From assembly GCA_023435725.1 (NCBI GenBank), contig JAEYRD010000145.1:57507-121506 (forward strand): 64,000 nt of DNA, read 5' to 3'. The DNA is from Pseudomonadota bacterium (GTDB lineage Bacteria > Pseudomonadota > Alphaproteobacteria > Rhizobiales > Xanthobacteraceae). The translations under genes were made by a program, and so were the position numbers. How positions within the stretch are numbered: the first letter of the stretch is position 1; every line of letters begins with the position of its first letter. Positions 1 through 8,226 of the stretch are shown piece after piece. A model generated the notes under the pieces. It ran no database searches, had not been told where the DNA came from, and saw nothing but the letters and a program-made list of their open reading frames with translations.

Positions 1-147
1 GCTGCGGAACGGTGTGAGGTCGCCAAGCTTTGCAGTCGCGGCCTCCACGAGCGGCACGAAGGTGATGCGCTCGCTCGCATGCATCCGTGGCTCGCCGGTG
101 AACGTCGTCAGCAGACAAACGACGACGGCGGGAACGAGTTTCATCAT
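1..147 (-). CDS. Exported protein, N-terminal part only (cut by window edge)
   Basis: The reading frame is open from an ATG at 147 to the window edge, giving 49 residues. The start MMKLVPAVVVCLLTTF looks like a short Sec signal peptide, so the product is probably periplasmic. A good ribosome binding site (AGGAGA) lies just upstream of the double ATG. The visible mature part contains ITFVPLVEAATAKLGDL and is too short to place in a family. It runs in the same direction as the DUF347 gene upstream of it. Confidence 0.6.
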   Translation of the reverse strand, partial: MMKLVPAVVVCLLTTFTGEPRMHASERITFVPLVEAATAKLGDLTPFRS

Positions 148-208
148 GTGGTTTCTCCTGGTGTGGCTCCTGCGTCCATGCAAGGAGCGTTGAAGTTTGC
201 GGTCGGGA

Positions 209-958
209 TTACTGCGCGGGATCGGCGCGACGTGCGCCGTCGCCCTCGAACGTCACCCAGGCGACGAGGCCGATGATCACTGTGAGGAAGGCGATGCTGG
301 TCTGGATCGTGCCGAGACCGATGCCGCCGTATTCGCGCGACTGCGACAACAGATCGCCGAGCGAGGCGCCAAGCGGGCGGGTGAGGATGTAGGCGAGCCA
401 GAAGGTGAGGACGGGATTGGCGCCCACGTAGTAGGCCAGTGTCGCCGCCGCGATCATCGCGCCGAACGCGACGACGCCGAGCCGGAAGCCGAGGCCAAGC
501 GCTTCCGTCGCAAGGTCGCCGGCGGCCGTGCCGAGCGCGAAGGTGAACAGGATCGCCGTCCAGTAGAACAGTTCGCGCCGCGTCGTGACGATCGTATGGA
601 TCGACAGCGTGCGCTCGACGCCGTACCAGATCACAAAGGTGACCGCGAGCGCGCAGGCGAAGGCCGCGGTGCTGACATAGAGGCTGACCTCGAGCTTGTC
701 CGTCAATAGATCCGTGAGCTGTGTTCCGACGATGCTGACGAGAACGACGGTGAGCCAGTAGATCCAGGGCACATAGGCGCGGCGGTTCAGTTGCATCAGG
801 AGGGCGGCTGTGAGCAGCCCCGTCATGCAGATCGCGGTCACGCTGGCGCCGAGGCCGACATGCACTGCGAGATAGTCGGCACCGGTCTCGCCGACCGTGG
901 TCGAGAGTATCTTGATGGCCCAGAAGATCGCCGTGACCTCCGGAACCTTGTTCAGCAT
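209..958 (-). CDS. DUF347 (COG4705-type) integral membrane protein
   Basis: About 249 residues, almost all hydrophobic, with seven or more likely membrane segments. It carries the repeated DUF347 signature: an early copy with KVPEVTAIFW and TTVGETGADYL, and later divergent copies around ELFYWTAILFTFALGTAAGD and LTFWLAYILTRPLGASLGD. I take the ATG at 958 because the repeat begins right after it; an in-frame TTG at 1006 would add 16 residues that do not look conserved. Molecular function is unknown. The gene is divergent from the two-component pair at 1198-3167, which suggests the pair may control it. Confidence 0.8.
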   Translation of the reverse strand: MLNKVPEVTAIFWAIKILSTTVGETGADYLAVHVGLGASVTAICMTGLLTAALLMQLNRRAYVPWIYWLTVVLVSIVGTQLTDLLTDKLEVSLYVSTAAFACALAVTFVIWYGVERTLSIHTIVTTRRELFYWTAILFTFALGTAAGDLATEALGLGFRLGVVAFGAMIAAATLAYYVGANPVLTFWLAYILTRPLGASLGDLLSQSREYGGIGLGTIQTSIAFLTVIIGLVAWVTFEGDGARRADPAQ

Positions 959-1050
959 CCGTCTTGCGCCAAAGCCTGAATATTGCGACACGCCCAAATC
1001 TCCCAAAGCCGATCCCTGATCGAAGCGATGCGAGACCGTGGCCCAGCCGA

Positions 1051-1067
1051 CTTAGGCCCGGCTTAGG
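1051..1067 (+). promoter_or_regulatory. Candidate response-regulator box (direct repeat CTTAGG)
   Basis: CTTAGG occurs at 1051-1056 and again at 1062-1067, so the half-sites are 11 bp apart, one helical turn on the same face. OmpR-family regulators of the PmrA/QseB type typically bind CTTAA-N6-CTTAA, which this resembles. It sits in the gap between the DUF347 gene and the response-regulator gene. The assignment is inferred from spacing and sequence only. Confidence 0.45.
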
Positions 1068-1123
1068 GATGAGAATTTCCGGCGCAGGGCGATCTTCGCC
1101 GCAATTTGGGCCTGCTGTCGCTT

Positions 1124-1140
1124 CCTAACTCTGCGCTAAG
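1124..1140 (-). promoter_or_regulatory. Second candidate response-regulator box, opposite orientation
   Basis: Read on the minus strand, CTTAG (from 1140) is followed 11 bp later by GTTAGG. This gives the same spacing and nearly the same half-site as the box at 1051-1067, on the other strand. Having one box per direction in a divergent intergenic region fits autoregulation plus control of the DUF347 gene. Confidence 0.4.
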
Positions 1141-1197
1141 TCGGAATGGTCAGGATTTGGAGGCCGGATTGTCCGGCGACGCTTTGAGGACGGAGTT

Positions 1198-1860
1198 TTG
1201 CGGGTTCTGCTGATCGAAGACGACAGGATGGTTGGAGCCGCCATCGAGCAGGCACTGAAGGATGCTGGCTACGCCGTCGACTGGGTGAGGGACGGCGAGA
1301 CCGCGCTGCTTGCCGCCGCAAGCGAGTCCTATGAAGTGCTGCTGCTCGATCTTGGCCTGCCGAATGTTGACGGCCGTGACATCCTTCAGCGGCTGCGCGC
1401 TGACGGTCGCAAACTTCCGGTCATCATCGTGTCGGCGCGCGATGCCATCGACAACCGGATCGATGGCCTCGATCTCGGCGCCGACGATTATCTCGTCAAG
1501 CCGTTCGAAATCCGGGAATTGCTGGCGCGGATGCGCGCGGTGACGCGCCGCGAGGCGAGTGGTTCGTCCGCGCAGCTCGGCAATGGCAAGCTCAGCCTCG
1601 ATCCCGCGACTCGCGAAGCTTCCTATCTCACGAAATCCGCAATGCTCACCGCGCGCGAATTCGCTCTGCTGCAGTCGCTTCTATCGCGTCCCGGCACGAT
1701 CCTGTCGCGCGGCGAGCTCGAACGGCAGATCTATGGATGGAACGAGGAGGTCGCGAGCAACGCGATCGAATTCCTGATCCATGCGGTGCGCAAGAAGCTC
1801 GGCACGGATGCGATCCGCAACGTGCGCGGCGTCGGCTGGATGGTGGATCGCCGCCCATGA
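1198..1860 (+). CDS. OmpR/PhoB-family response regulator (QseB/PmrA-like)
   Basis: 220 residues. The N-terminal receiver domain has the acidic pocket IEDD (residues 6-9), the phospho-acceptor Asp51 in LLLDLGLPN and Lys101 in DDYLVKPFE. The C-terminal winged helix (about 125-220) ends with the typical VRGVGWM. The start is a TTG preceded by GGAG (about 1192-1195); no ATG fits the conserved MRVLLIEDD start. It overlaps the downstream kinase by ATGA, so the two are translationally coupled. The target signal is not evident from sequence. Confidence 0.93.
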   Translation: MRVLLIEDDRMVGAAIEQALKDAGYAVDWVRDGETALLAAASESYEVLLLDLGLPNVDGRDILQRLRADGRKLPVIIVSARDAIDNRIDGLDLGADDYLVKPFEIRELLARMRAVTRREASGSSAQLGNGKLSLDPATREASYLTKSAMLTAREFALLQSLLSRPGTILSRGELERQIYGWNEEVASNAIEFLIHAVRKKLGTDAIRNVRGVGWMVDRRP

Positions 1861-3167
1861 TCAAATCCTTGCGGGGCCGTCTCTTCGCCGGCCTCACCGC
1901 GATCATCCTGCTGACGGGGATCATCGGCGGCCTGTTCGCCCATCATTGGGCGTTCAACGAGGCGATCGAGATGCAGGACTCGGTCCTGAGCCAGATTGCG
2001 GGCCTGGTGCAATCGGGCAGCCTCACCGGCGGTCGCGAGTTGCACGGTGTGGACGAGGATGCCGAGGTGTGGCTGATCGAGCAGGCCGCAGCACCGCAGG
2101 CTTCCGACGATGAGGACAGGCTGTGGAGCCTGAAGGACGGTCTCGCGCTGGCCACGCGAAAGGGGCAGCCGATCCGTGCGCTGCTGCGAACGCGGCCCGA
2201 TGGTACCCGTTTCGCAGTCGCCCAGCGCACCTCTGTGCGTGACGAGATCGCCAGCGACACGGCGTTCCGCACCGTGCTGCCGATCGCCGCGCTCATTCCC
2301 TGCCTGTTACTGGTCACGGCCATCGTCATCGCGCGCTCGCTGCGGCCGATGGTGCGACTTGCCGATGATCTCGATGAAAGGCGTGCCGATGACATGACGC
2401 CGCTGCCGGCTGAGCAGATGCCGAGCGAGCTGCATCCCTTCATCGCCTCGATCAACGGACTACTGCAGCGGGTGCGCTTGTTGATGGACCAGCAGCGGCG
2501 CTTTGTTGCGGATGCCGCGCATGAGCTGCGCACGCCGATCACGGCGCTGAGCCTGCAGGCAGAGAATCTCGATCCGGTCGATCTACCATCGAGTGCGCGC
2601 GACCGCGTCGCAATGCTCCGGCAGGGTATCGGCCGGACCAGGCATCTGCTCGAGCAACTTCTTGCGCTCGCAAGACAGGATGCGGGGCAGGCTGAAGCTG
2701 CGACATTGCCTGTCGTGAAGCTGGACGATGTTGCGAAGGAGGTTGTCGCCGAGCTGTTACCAGAGGCCGCCAATCGCTGTGTCGATCTCGGCTTTGCGCG
2801 CGTCGAACCCGCTTTGGTCCGCAGTGAAGCGGTGATGCTCGCCGCCATCGTCCGCAATCTCCTCGATAACGCGCTCCGCTTCACCCCGCAGGGCGGCCGG
2901 ATCGACGCGTGTGTCTATCGTGACGGCGAAACGGCGATCCTTCAAATCTGGGATAGCGGGCCTGGTGTTTCCTCCGAGGAGATCGGCCGGATCTTTGAGC
3001 CATTTTTCCGCGGACAGCGCCCGGAAGGCGATGGGGTCGGCCTCGGTCTGTCGATCGTCAAGCGGATCGTGGATCGGCTCGGCGGGTCGATTGAAGCCGT
3101 GAACGTTGCCGAAAGCGGGCGAACCGGGCTGCACGTTCTGGTCAGGCTGCCCGCAGCGGCCGCCTGA
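1857..3167 (+). CDS. Two-component sensor histidine kinase, partner of the preceding regulator
   Basis: 436 residues from the ATG that overlaps the regulator's stop codon. Membrane segments lie at about 9-29 and 139-160 and flank a periplasmic sensor region of roughly 110 residues. A HAMP-like linker follows, then the H box FVADAAHELRTP with the phospho-accepting His222. The N box (NLLDNALRFTPQGG), G1 (WDSGPGVSSEE), F (FEPFFRG) and G2 (GVGLGLSIVK) boxes are all intact. The layout matches the QseC/PmrB/TctE group. The ligand cannot be told from sequence. Confidence 0.93.
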   Translation: MIKSLRGRLFAGLTAIILLTGIIGGLFAHHWAFNEAIEMQDSVLSQIAGLVQSGSLTGGRELHGVDEDAEVWLIEQAAAPQASDDEDRLWSLKDGLALATRKGQPIRALLRTRPDGTRFAVAQRTSVRDEIASDTAFRTVLPIAALIPCLLLVTAIVIARSLRPMVRLADDLDERRADDMTPLPAEQMPSELHPFIASINGLLQRVRLLMDQQRRFVADAAHELRTPITALSLQAENLDPVDLPSSARDRVAMLRQGIGRTRHLLEQLLALARQDAGQAEAATLPVVKLDDVAKEVVAELLPEAANRCVDLGFARVEPALVRSEAVMLAAIVRNLLDNALRFTPQGGRIDACVYRDGETAILQIWDSGPGVSSEEIGRIFEPFFRGQRPEGDGVGLGLSIVKRIVDRLGGSIEAVNVAESGRTGLHVLVRLPAAAA

Positions 3168-3170
3168 CCG

Positions 3171-3320
3171 TCACTCTCCCTGGATCCATCCCGCCAAGCC
3201 ACGCCACAGCATGTCGCGGTGCTCGGGGCGGAAGAAGCCGAAATGGCCGATTGCCTTGCGCCGGCGAAGCTGTCTTGCCAGTTTCCTCGCGGTTCCCAGC
3301 AAATGTGAATTCGGCTTTCG
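3171..3320 (-). pseudogene. Remnant of an alpha/beta hydrolase (COG4757-like), C-terminus only
   Basis: A minus-strand frame with no start codon or upstream domain ends at the TGA at 3171-3173. Its end reads AIGHFGFFRPEHRDMLWRG followed by LAGWIQGE. From memory this resembles the conserved C-terminus of a family of predicted alpha/beta hydrolases found next to or among housekeeping genes in Bradyrhizobium. Only about 50 codons are legible and the catalytic Ser and Asp regions are gone, so this looks like the stump of a deleted gene. The upstream limit given is approximate. Confidence 0.45.
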
Positions 3321-3440
3321 CCGCAAGGGTTTGCAGTGCGAAATGGATTTACAACTGGCGGCCGGGGATTAGCCTGTGTATAAGGCGGCCCTCGCAACCC
3401 ACAGATCAGGTTGTACTTTTTGCTTCACGGAGAGATTGCG

Positions 3441-4829
3441 ATGTCCGAGCGGTGGACGCCCGAGTCCTGGCGCAGCAAGCCGGTGCTACAGGTGCCCGAT
3501 TATCCCGACGCCAAGGCCCTGGCCGACGTTGAGGCGCAGCTTGCGACCTTTCCGCCGCTGGTGTTTGCGGGCGAGGCGCGCAATCTGAAGAAGGCCTTGG
3601 GCCGCGTTGCGGCCGGCGAGGCCTTCCTGCTCCAGGGCGGCGACTGCGCCGAGAGCTTTGCCGAGCACGGCGCCAACAACATCCGCGACTTCTTCCGCGT
3701 TCTGCTGCAGATGGCGGTGGTGCTGACCTACGCCGGCGCCGTCCCCGTGGTGAAGGTCGGCCGCATCGCCGGCCAGTTCGCCAAGCCGCGGTCCTCGCCG
3801 ACCGAGAAGGTGGGCGGCGTCGAGCTGCCGAGCTATCGCGGCGACATCGTCAACGACATCGCCTTCACCAAGGAAGCGCGCGTGCCGGATCCGCAGCGCC
3901 AATTGATGGCCTATCGCCAGTCGGCCGCGACGCTGAACCTGCTCCGCGCGTTTGCCACCGGCGGCTTCGCCAATCTCGGCAGCGTACATCAGTGGATGCT
4001 CGGTTTCCTGAAGGACAGTCCGCAGTCCCGCCGCTACAAGGAGCTGGCAGACCGCATCTCGGAGGCGCTCAACTTCATGCGCGCCTGCGGCCTCGATCTC
4101 GAGAGCCATCCCGAGCTGCGCGCCACCGACTTCTACACCAGCCACGAGGCGCTGCTGCTCGGCTATGAGCAGGCGCTGACCCGCGTCGATTCCACGACCG
4201 GCGACTGGTACGCGACCTCAGGCCACATGATCTGGATCGGCGACCGCACCCGCCAGCTCGATCATGGCCATGTCGAATATTTCCGCGGCATCAAGAATCC
4301 GATCGGGCTCAAGTGCGGTCCGTCGCTCAAGCCCGACGAGCTGTTGAAGCTGATCGACGTGCTCAATCCGGACAACGAGCCCGGCCGCTTGACGCTGATC
4401 GGCCGTTTCGGCTCCGACAAGGTGGGCGAGCACCTTCCGAACCTGATCCGCGCCGTGAAGCGCGAGGGCAGGGTTGTGGTCTGGTCCTGCGATCCCATGC
4501 ACGGCAACACCATCACCTCCACGTCAGGCTACAAGACGCGGCCGTTCGACCGCATCCTGTCCGAGGTGAAGTCGTTCTTCGCGATCCACGCGGCGGAAGC
4601 GACGCATGCAGGCGGCGTGCATCTGGAAATGACCGGCAAGGATGTCACCGAATGCCTCGGCGGCGCCCGCGCGATCACGGACGAGGATCTCAACGACCGC
4701 TACCACACGGTCTGCGATCCCCGCCTCAATGCCGAGCAATCGATCGACATGGCTTTCCTGGTCGCGGAGCTGCTCAAGCAGGATCGCGTCGGCAAGGCCA
4801 AGCCGATGCCGTTCGCAGCGGGGCTCTAG
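3441..4829 (+). CDS. aroG: 3-deoxy-7-phosphoheptulonate synthase, class II (plant type)
   Basis: First enzyme of the shikimate pathway: condenses phosphoenolpyruvate and erythrose 4-phosphate to DAHP in the cytoplasm. 462 residues is the usual class II length. Family blocks are visible: the N-terminal WTPESWRSKP, LLQGGDCAESF (metal-binding Cys), RIAGQFAKPRS, WIGDRTRQLDHGHVEYFRG, VWSCDPMHGNT and GGVHLEMTGKDVTECLGG. The ATG at 3441 has GGAGA upstream; an in-frame TTG at 3411 lacks homology. Class II enzymes are also called aroF or aroG2, so the symbol is loose. Diacylglycerol kinase follows 4 bp after the stop codon. Confidence 0.95.
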   Translation: MSERWTPESWRSKPVLQVPDYPDAKALADVEAQLATFPPLVFAGEARNLKKALGRVAAGEAFLLQGGDCAESFAEHGANNIRDFFRVLLQMAVVLTYAGAVPVVKVGRIAGQFAKPRSSPTEKVGGVELPSYRGDIVNDIAFTKEARVPDPQRQLMAYRQSAATLNLLRAFATGGFANLGSVHQWMLGFLKDSPQSRRYKELADRISEALNFMRACGLDLESHPELRATDFYTSHEALLLGYEQALTRVDSTTGDWYATSGHMIWIGDRTRQLDHGHVEYFRGIKNPIGLKCGPSLKPDELLKLIDVLNPDNEPGRLTLIGRFGSDKVGEHLPNLIRAVKREGRVVVWSCDPMHGNTITSTSGYKTRPFDRILSEVKSFFAIHAAEATHAGGVHLEMTGKDVTECLGGARAITDEDLNDRYHTVCDPRLNAEQSIDMAFLVAELLKQDRVGKAKPMPFAAGL

Positions 4830-4833
4830 GGCC

Positions 4834-5187
4834 TTGCTGCGGATCTGGAAGGCCACGATCAATTCCCGTAACGGTCTGGCCTTTGCGTTCCGCTCGGAGC
4901 AGGCCGTCCGCGAGGAGATCTTTACGCTCCTGCTGTCGCTGCCGCTGGCGTGGTTGATCGCCGCGACCGCGATGCGCGCGGTGGAACTGGTGTGTGCCGT
5001 CGCGTTCGTGCTGGTGGTCGAGCTGCTCAATACTGCGATCGAGAAGCTCGCCGACCGCCTCACCATGGACCACGACAAGCAGATTGGCCGGGTCAAGGAC
5101 ATGGGCTCGGCCGCGGTCGGCGTCGCGCTCTTGATGGCCGGTGCGTTCTGGATCTTTGCGCTCGTCGAGCGATTGGGGTTCCTCTAA
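4834..5187 (+). CDS. dgkA: Diacylglycerol kinase, prokaryotic (DgkA)
   Basis: 117 residues with three membrane helices, the family size. It phosphorylates diacylglycerol to phosphatidic acid at the inner membrane, recycling lipid left by periplasmic glucan or LPS modification. The N-terminal KATINSRNGLAFAFRSEQAVREE and the catalytic helix VVELLNTAIEKLADR carry the conserved Glu, Asn and Asp residues. No ATG exists upstream of the conserved start, so I take the TTG at 4834, 4 bp after the aroG stop; the two are probably co-transcribed. The stop codon lies inside a perfect palindrome. Confidence 0.9.
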   Translation: MLRIWKATINSRNGLAFAFRSEQAVREEIFTLLLSLPLAWLIAATAMRAVELVCAVAFVLVVELLNTAIEKLADRLTMDHDKQIGRVKDMGSAAVGVALLMAGAFWIFALVERLGFL

Positions 5188-5206
5188 AGCGCGCATCGCG
5201 CTTTAG
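5184..5206. repeat. Perfect 10-bp palindrome overlapping the dgkA stop codon
   Basis: The arms CTAAAGCGCG and CGCGCTTTAG are separated by CAT. The left arm contains the TAA stop of dgkA. A shorter copy of the same core (AAGCGCG / CGCGCTT) overlaps the fabF2XL stop at 44092-44106. It could act as a transcript-stabilising or terminating hairpin. It is followed by the longer repeat at 5217-5265, and the pair looks like one composite element. Confidence 0.7.
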
Positions 5207-5216
5207 ATCGTTGTTT

Positions 5217-5265
5217 GAGCATGATCTTCTCGGAAAACCGCTCCACACTTTTCCGGATCATGCTC
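5217..5265. repeat. Interspersed palindromic repeat (GAGCATGATC ... GATCATGCTC)
   Basis: The outer arms GAGCATGATC and GATCATGCTC are a perfect 10-bp inverted repeat, and inside them CGGAAAA pairs with TTTTCCG. From memory this is one of the commonest intergenic repeats in Bradyrhizobium and Rhodopseudomonas. It lies between dgkA and the NAD synthetase gene. Degenerate relatives are at 44070-44106 and 62634-62684. Confidence 0.7.
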
Positions 5266-5292
5266 CAGCCGAATGATCGGAGCGCGGCAGTC

Positions 5293-7050
5293 ATGACCGA
5301 ACGTCTCATCGAATTCGCGGTCACACTCGCCCAGCTCAATCCGACCATGGGCGACATCGAGGGCAATGCGGCGAAGGCGCGTGCCGCGCGCACGCAGGCT
5401 GTCGCCGACGGCGCCGATCTCGTGCTGTTTCCGGAATTGTTCATCGCCGGCTATCCGCCGGAAGACCTGGTGCAGAAGCCGGCCTTCCAGGCCGCCTGCC
5501 GCGCCGCGATCGAAGGCCTTGCGCGCGAAACCGCCGATGGCGGCCCGGCCATGCTGGTCGGCACACCTTGGGTCGAGGACGGCAGGCTCTATAATGCCTG
5601 TGCGCTGCTCGACGGCGGCCGGATCGCAGCGCTGCGTTTCAAGTGCAATCTGCCGAACTACGGCGTCTTCGACGAGAAGAGGCTGTTTGCGCGCGGCCCT
5701 GCCGCAGGTCCCGTGACCGTGCGCGGTGTGCGCATCGGCGTTCCGATCTGCGAGGACATCTGGCTCGAGGAGTCCGAGGACTACGAGAACGTGGTCGAGA
5801 CGCTGGCCGAGACCGGCGCGGAGATCATTTTAGTGCCGAACGGCTCGCCTTATGCTCGCGACAAGAACGACGTGCGCCTGTCGGTGGCGGTGGCGCGCGT
5901 GACCGAAAGCGGCCTGCCGCTGGTCTATCTCAACCAGGTCTGCGGCCAGGACGAGCTGGTGTTCGACGGCGCCTCCTTCGCGCTGAACGGCGATCTCTCG
6001 CTCGCGGCACAATTGCCGGCGTTCGGGGAGAGCATCACCACGCTGCGCTTCACTCGGAACGGCGACGATTGGCGCTGCACGGGGCCGATTGCGGAGCAGC
6101 CCGAGAGCGACCAGGCCGATTACGCGGCCTGCGTGCTTGGCTTGCGCGACTACGTTGCCAAAAACGGCTTTCCCGGTGTGCTGCTCGGCATTTCCGGCGG
6201 CATCGATTCCGCGCTGTGCGCTGCGATCGCGGTCGATGCGCTCGGCACCGACCAGGTGCATGGCGTGATGCTGCCTTATCGCTACACTGCGGCGAGCTCG
6301 ATCGCCGACGCCGGCGAACTCGCCGGCCATCTCGGCATCCGCTACGAGGTCTTGCCGATCGCGGAAGCCGTGAACGGGTTTGAGACCATCCTGTCCGGCA
6401 TTTTCAAGAATCTGCCGCCTGATATCACCGAGGAGAATCTCCAGGCCCGCACCCGCGGCACGCTGCTGATGGCGATCTCCAACAAGACCGGACTGATGGT
6501 GGTCGCCACCGGCAACAAGTCCGAAATGTCGGTGGGCTACGCCACGCTCTATGGCGACATGAACGGCGGCTTCAATCCGATCAAGGACATCTACAAGACG
6601 CAGGTGTTCCGGCTGGCGGCGTTGCGCAACACCTGGAAGCCGGACGGTGCGCTCGGGCCGGCGGGGGAGGTGATTCCGCCTGACATCATCAAGCGTCCGC
6701 CGACGGCGGAATTGCGTGAGAACCAGACCGACCAGGACTCGCTGCCGCCATATGACGTGCTCGATGCCATCCTGGAGCGCCTGGTCGAGCGCGAAGAGCC
6801 GCTGGACAAGATCATTGCCGCAGGCTTTGATCGCGAGACGGTTGCCCGCATCGACCATCTCCTGAACATTGCCGAATACAAGCGCCGCCAGGCCGCGCCC
6901 GGCGTGAAGGTGACGCGCAGGAATTTTGGCCGCGATCGCCGCTATCCCATCACCAACCGTTTTCGCGATAACGGCGCGCCGCTGCCGGCGCCCGACGAGA
7001 CGTTGATCTCGCGCGATAGCCGCGCCTCGATCGACGCGTTCGAGGGGTGA
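5293..7050 (+). CDS. nadE: Glutamine-dependent NAD(+) synthetase
   Basis: Converts deamido-NAD to NAD with ATP, using ammonia from glutamine. 585 residues in two domains. The N-terminal nitrilase-type glutaminase (1-265) has the catalytic triad Glu48 (FPELF), Lys117 (FKCNLPNY) and Cys153 (VPICEDIW). The C-terminal synthetase (from about 280) has the ATP-pyrophosphatase loop SGGIDS at 301-306, then ATGNKSEMSVGYATLYGDM. It ends with the usual KRRQAAPGVKVTRRNFGRDR. The ATG at 5293 is chosen because homology begins at FAVTLAQLNP. It converges with the oxidase operon, with only 38 bp between. Confidence 0.96.
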   Translation: MTERLIEFAVTLAQLNPTMGDIEGNAAKARAARTQAVADGADLVLFPELFIAGYPPEDLVQKPAFQAACRAAIEGLARETADGGPAMLVGTPWVEDGRLYNACALLDGGRIAALRFKCNLPNYGVFDEKRLFARGPAAGPVTVRGVRIGVPICEDIWLEESEDYENVVETLAETGAEIILVPNGSPYARDKNDVRLSVAVARVTESGLPLVYLNQVCGQDELVFDGASFALNGDLSLAAQLPAFGESITTLRFTRNGDDWRCTGPIAEQPESDQADYAACVLGLRDYVAKNGFPGVLLGISGGIDSALCAAIAVDALGTDQVHGVMLPYRYTAASSIADAGELAGHLGIRYEVLPIAEAVNGFETILSGIFKNLPPDITEENLQARTRGTLLMAISNKTGLMVVATGNKSEMSVGYATLYGDMNGGFNPIKDIYKTQVFRLAALRNTWKPDGALGPAGEVIPPDIIKRPPTAELRENQTDQDSLPPYDVLDAILERLVEREEPLDKIIAAGFDRETVARIDHLLNIAEYKRRQAAPGVKVTRRNFGRDRRYPITNRFRDNGAPLPAPDETLISRDSRASIDAFEG

Positions 7051-7088
7051 CGTCAGATCCAGGCCCGCAGATCCAGGGCCTGCCGGTG

Positions 7089-7481
7089 CTACGACGGGGT
7101 TGCGAAGAACAGCACCCGAAGGAAGTGCGTGTACTCGGATTCGAGCACCATGATCGCCACGAATACCAATACCGCTATCGGCGGTGTCAGGATGGCATAG
7201 GCGAGTGCAAGTCGCTCCCAGGCCATGTGCATGAAGACGGCGACGATCAGGCCGGCCTTCAACACCATGAACAGCAGGATGAGCGACCACCTGAGATAGC
7301 CCTGCAGGCCAAAGTAGTCGACGAGGTAGGAGCAAGTGCTGAGGACAAACAGCCAGCCCCAGACCACGAGGTAGAGCTTGATCGGGTGCTGTTGACCCTT
7401 GGCGTGAGCGGCTCCCGTTGCGACTGCGCCATGCGCCGGAGCGTGGAGCTGGCCTTCCATGTGTACCGCCGCGTTTGTCAT
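7089..7481 (-). CDS. Cytochrome c oxidase subunit IV-type small membrane protein
   Basis: 130 residues: a polar His/Ala-rich N-terminus (about 30 residues), then three membrane helices. The helical part (LYLVVWGWLFVLSTCSYLVD; LLFMVLKAGLIVAVFMHM; PIAVLVFVAIMVLESEYTH) matches the prokaryotic subunit IV / CyoD-like fold, which stabilises haem-copper oxidases. It is the last gene of the oxidase operon and starts 9 bp after the second subunit III gene ends. Confidence 0.85.
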   Translation of the reverse strand: MTNAAVHMEGQLHAPAHGAVATGAAHAKGQQHPIKLYLVVWGWLFVLSTCSYLVDYFGLQGYLRWSLILLFMVLKAGLIVAVFMHMAWERLALAYAILTPPIAVLVFVAIMVLESEYTHFLRVLFFATPS

Positions 7482-7490
7482 GCGCCGACC

Positions 7491-8213
7491 TCACCAAAGA
7501 TAGAACAAGGCAAAGATGAACACCCACACGAGATCGACGAAGTGCCAGTACAGGCCCATGATCTCGACAATCTCGTAATAGCCCTTGCGGCTCGTGAAAA
7601 AGCCGCGCCTCCCGACATCGAAGTCTCCCCGCCAGACCTTTCGCGCGATCGCGATGAGGAAGATCACACCGATCGTCACATGAGTCCCGTGGAAGCCGGT
7701 GATCATGAAAAAGCTTGAACCGAACTGCGCTGCGCCCCACGGATTGCCCCAGGGACGGACGCCCTCCCTGATCAGCTTGGTCCATTCGAAGGCCTGCATT
7801 CCGACGAACGTTGCGCCGAATGCCGCTGTGACCAGCATCAGGATTGCGGTTCTGACGCGATCCCGGCGGTAGCCGAAATTGACGGCCATCGCCATCGTGC
7901 CGCTGCTGCTGATCAGGATAAAGGTCATGATGGCGATCAGGATCAGCGGAATGTGCTTGCCGGCGATGTTGAGGGCAAAGACCTCGCTCGGGTTGGGCCA
8001 CGGCACGGTCGTCGACATGCGCGCCGTCATGTAGGAGAGCAGGAAGCAACTGAAGATGAAGGTGTCGCTGAGGAGGAAGATCCACATCATGGCCTTGCCC
8101 CAGGACACGTTCTTGAAGGCGCGCTGATCGGAAGCCCAGTCGGCGGCGATGCTGCGCCAGCCTTCAAGCTGCGCAGGCGATTGGCCCGAATGTGTCAGTA
8201 CGGTCTCAGCCAT
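7491..8213 (-). CDS. coxP: Cytochrome c oxidase subunit III (second copy, CoxP-like)
   Basis: 240 residues with seven predicted helices. Subunit III hallmarks are present: MMWIFLLSDTFIFSCFLLSY, the conserved FGATFVGMQAFEW Glu helix, FMITGFHGTHVTIGV and the terminal YWHFVDLVWVFIFALFYLW. It is the canonical-length member of two adjacent subunit III genes. The order subunit II, I, III, III is that described for coxMNOP in Bradyrhizobium japonicum, from which the symbol is taken. It begins 13 bp after the coxO-like stop codon. Confidence 0.87.
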   Translation of the reverse strand: MAETVLTHSGQSPAQLEGWRSIAADWASDQRAFKNVSWGKAMMWIFLLSDTFIFSCFLLSYMTARMSTTVPWPNPSEVFALNIAGKHIPLILIAIMTFILISSSGTMAMAVNFGYRRDRVRTAILMLVTAAFGATFVGMQAFEWTKLIREGVRPWGNPWGAAQFGSSFFMITGFHGTHVTIGVIFLIAIARKVWRGDFDVGRRGFFTSRKGYYEIVEIMGLYWHFVDLVWVFIFALFYLW

Positions 8214-8226
8214 CTCCTCTCGCCTC

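Noticed and set aside
5830..8085. Very long minus-strand frame across nadE and the oxidase genes
   Set aside because: It is antisense to clear coding genes, with a composition rich in Arg/Ala/Gly and no family features; high GC makes such shadow frames common.
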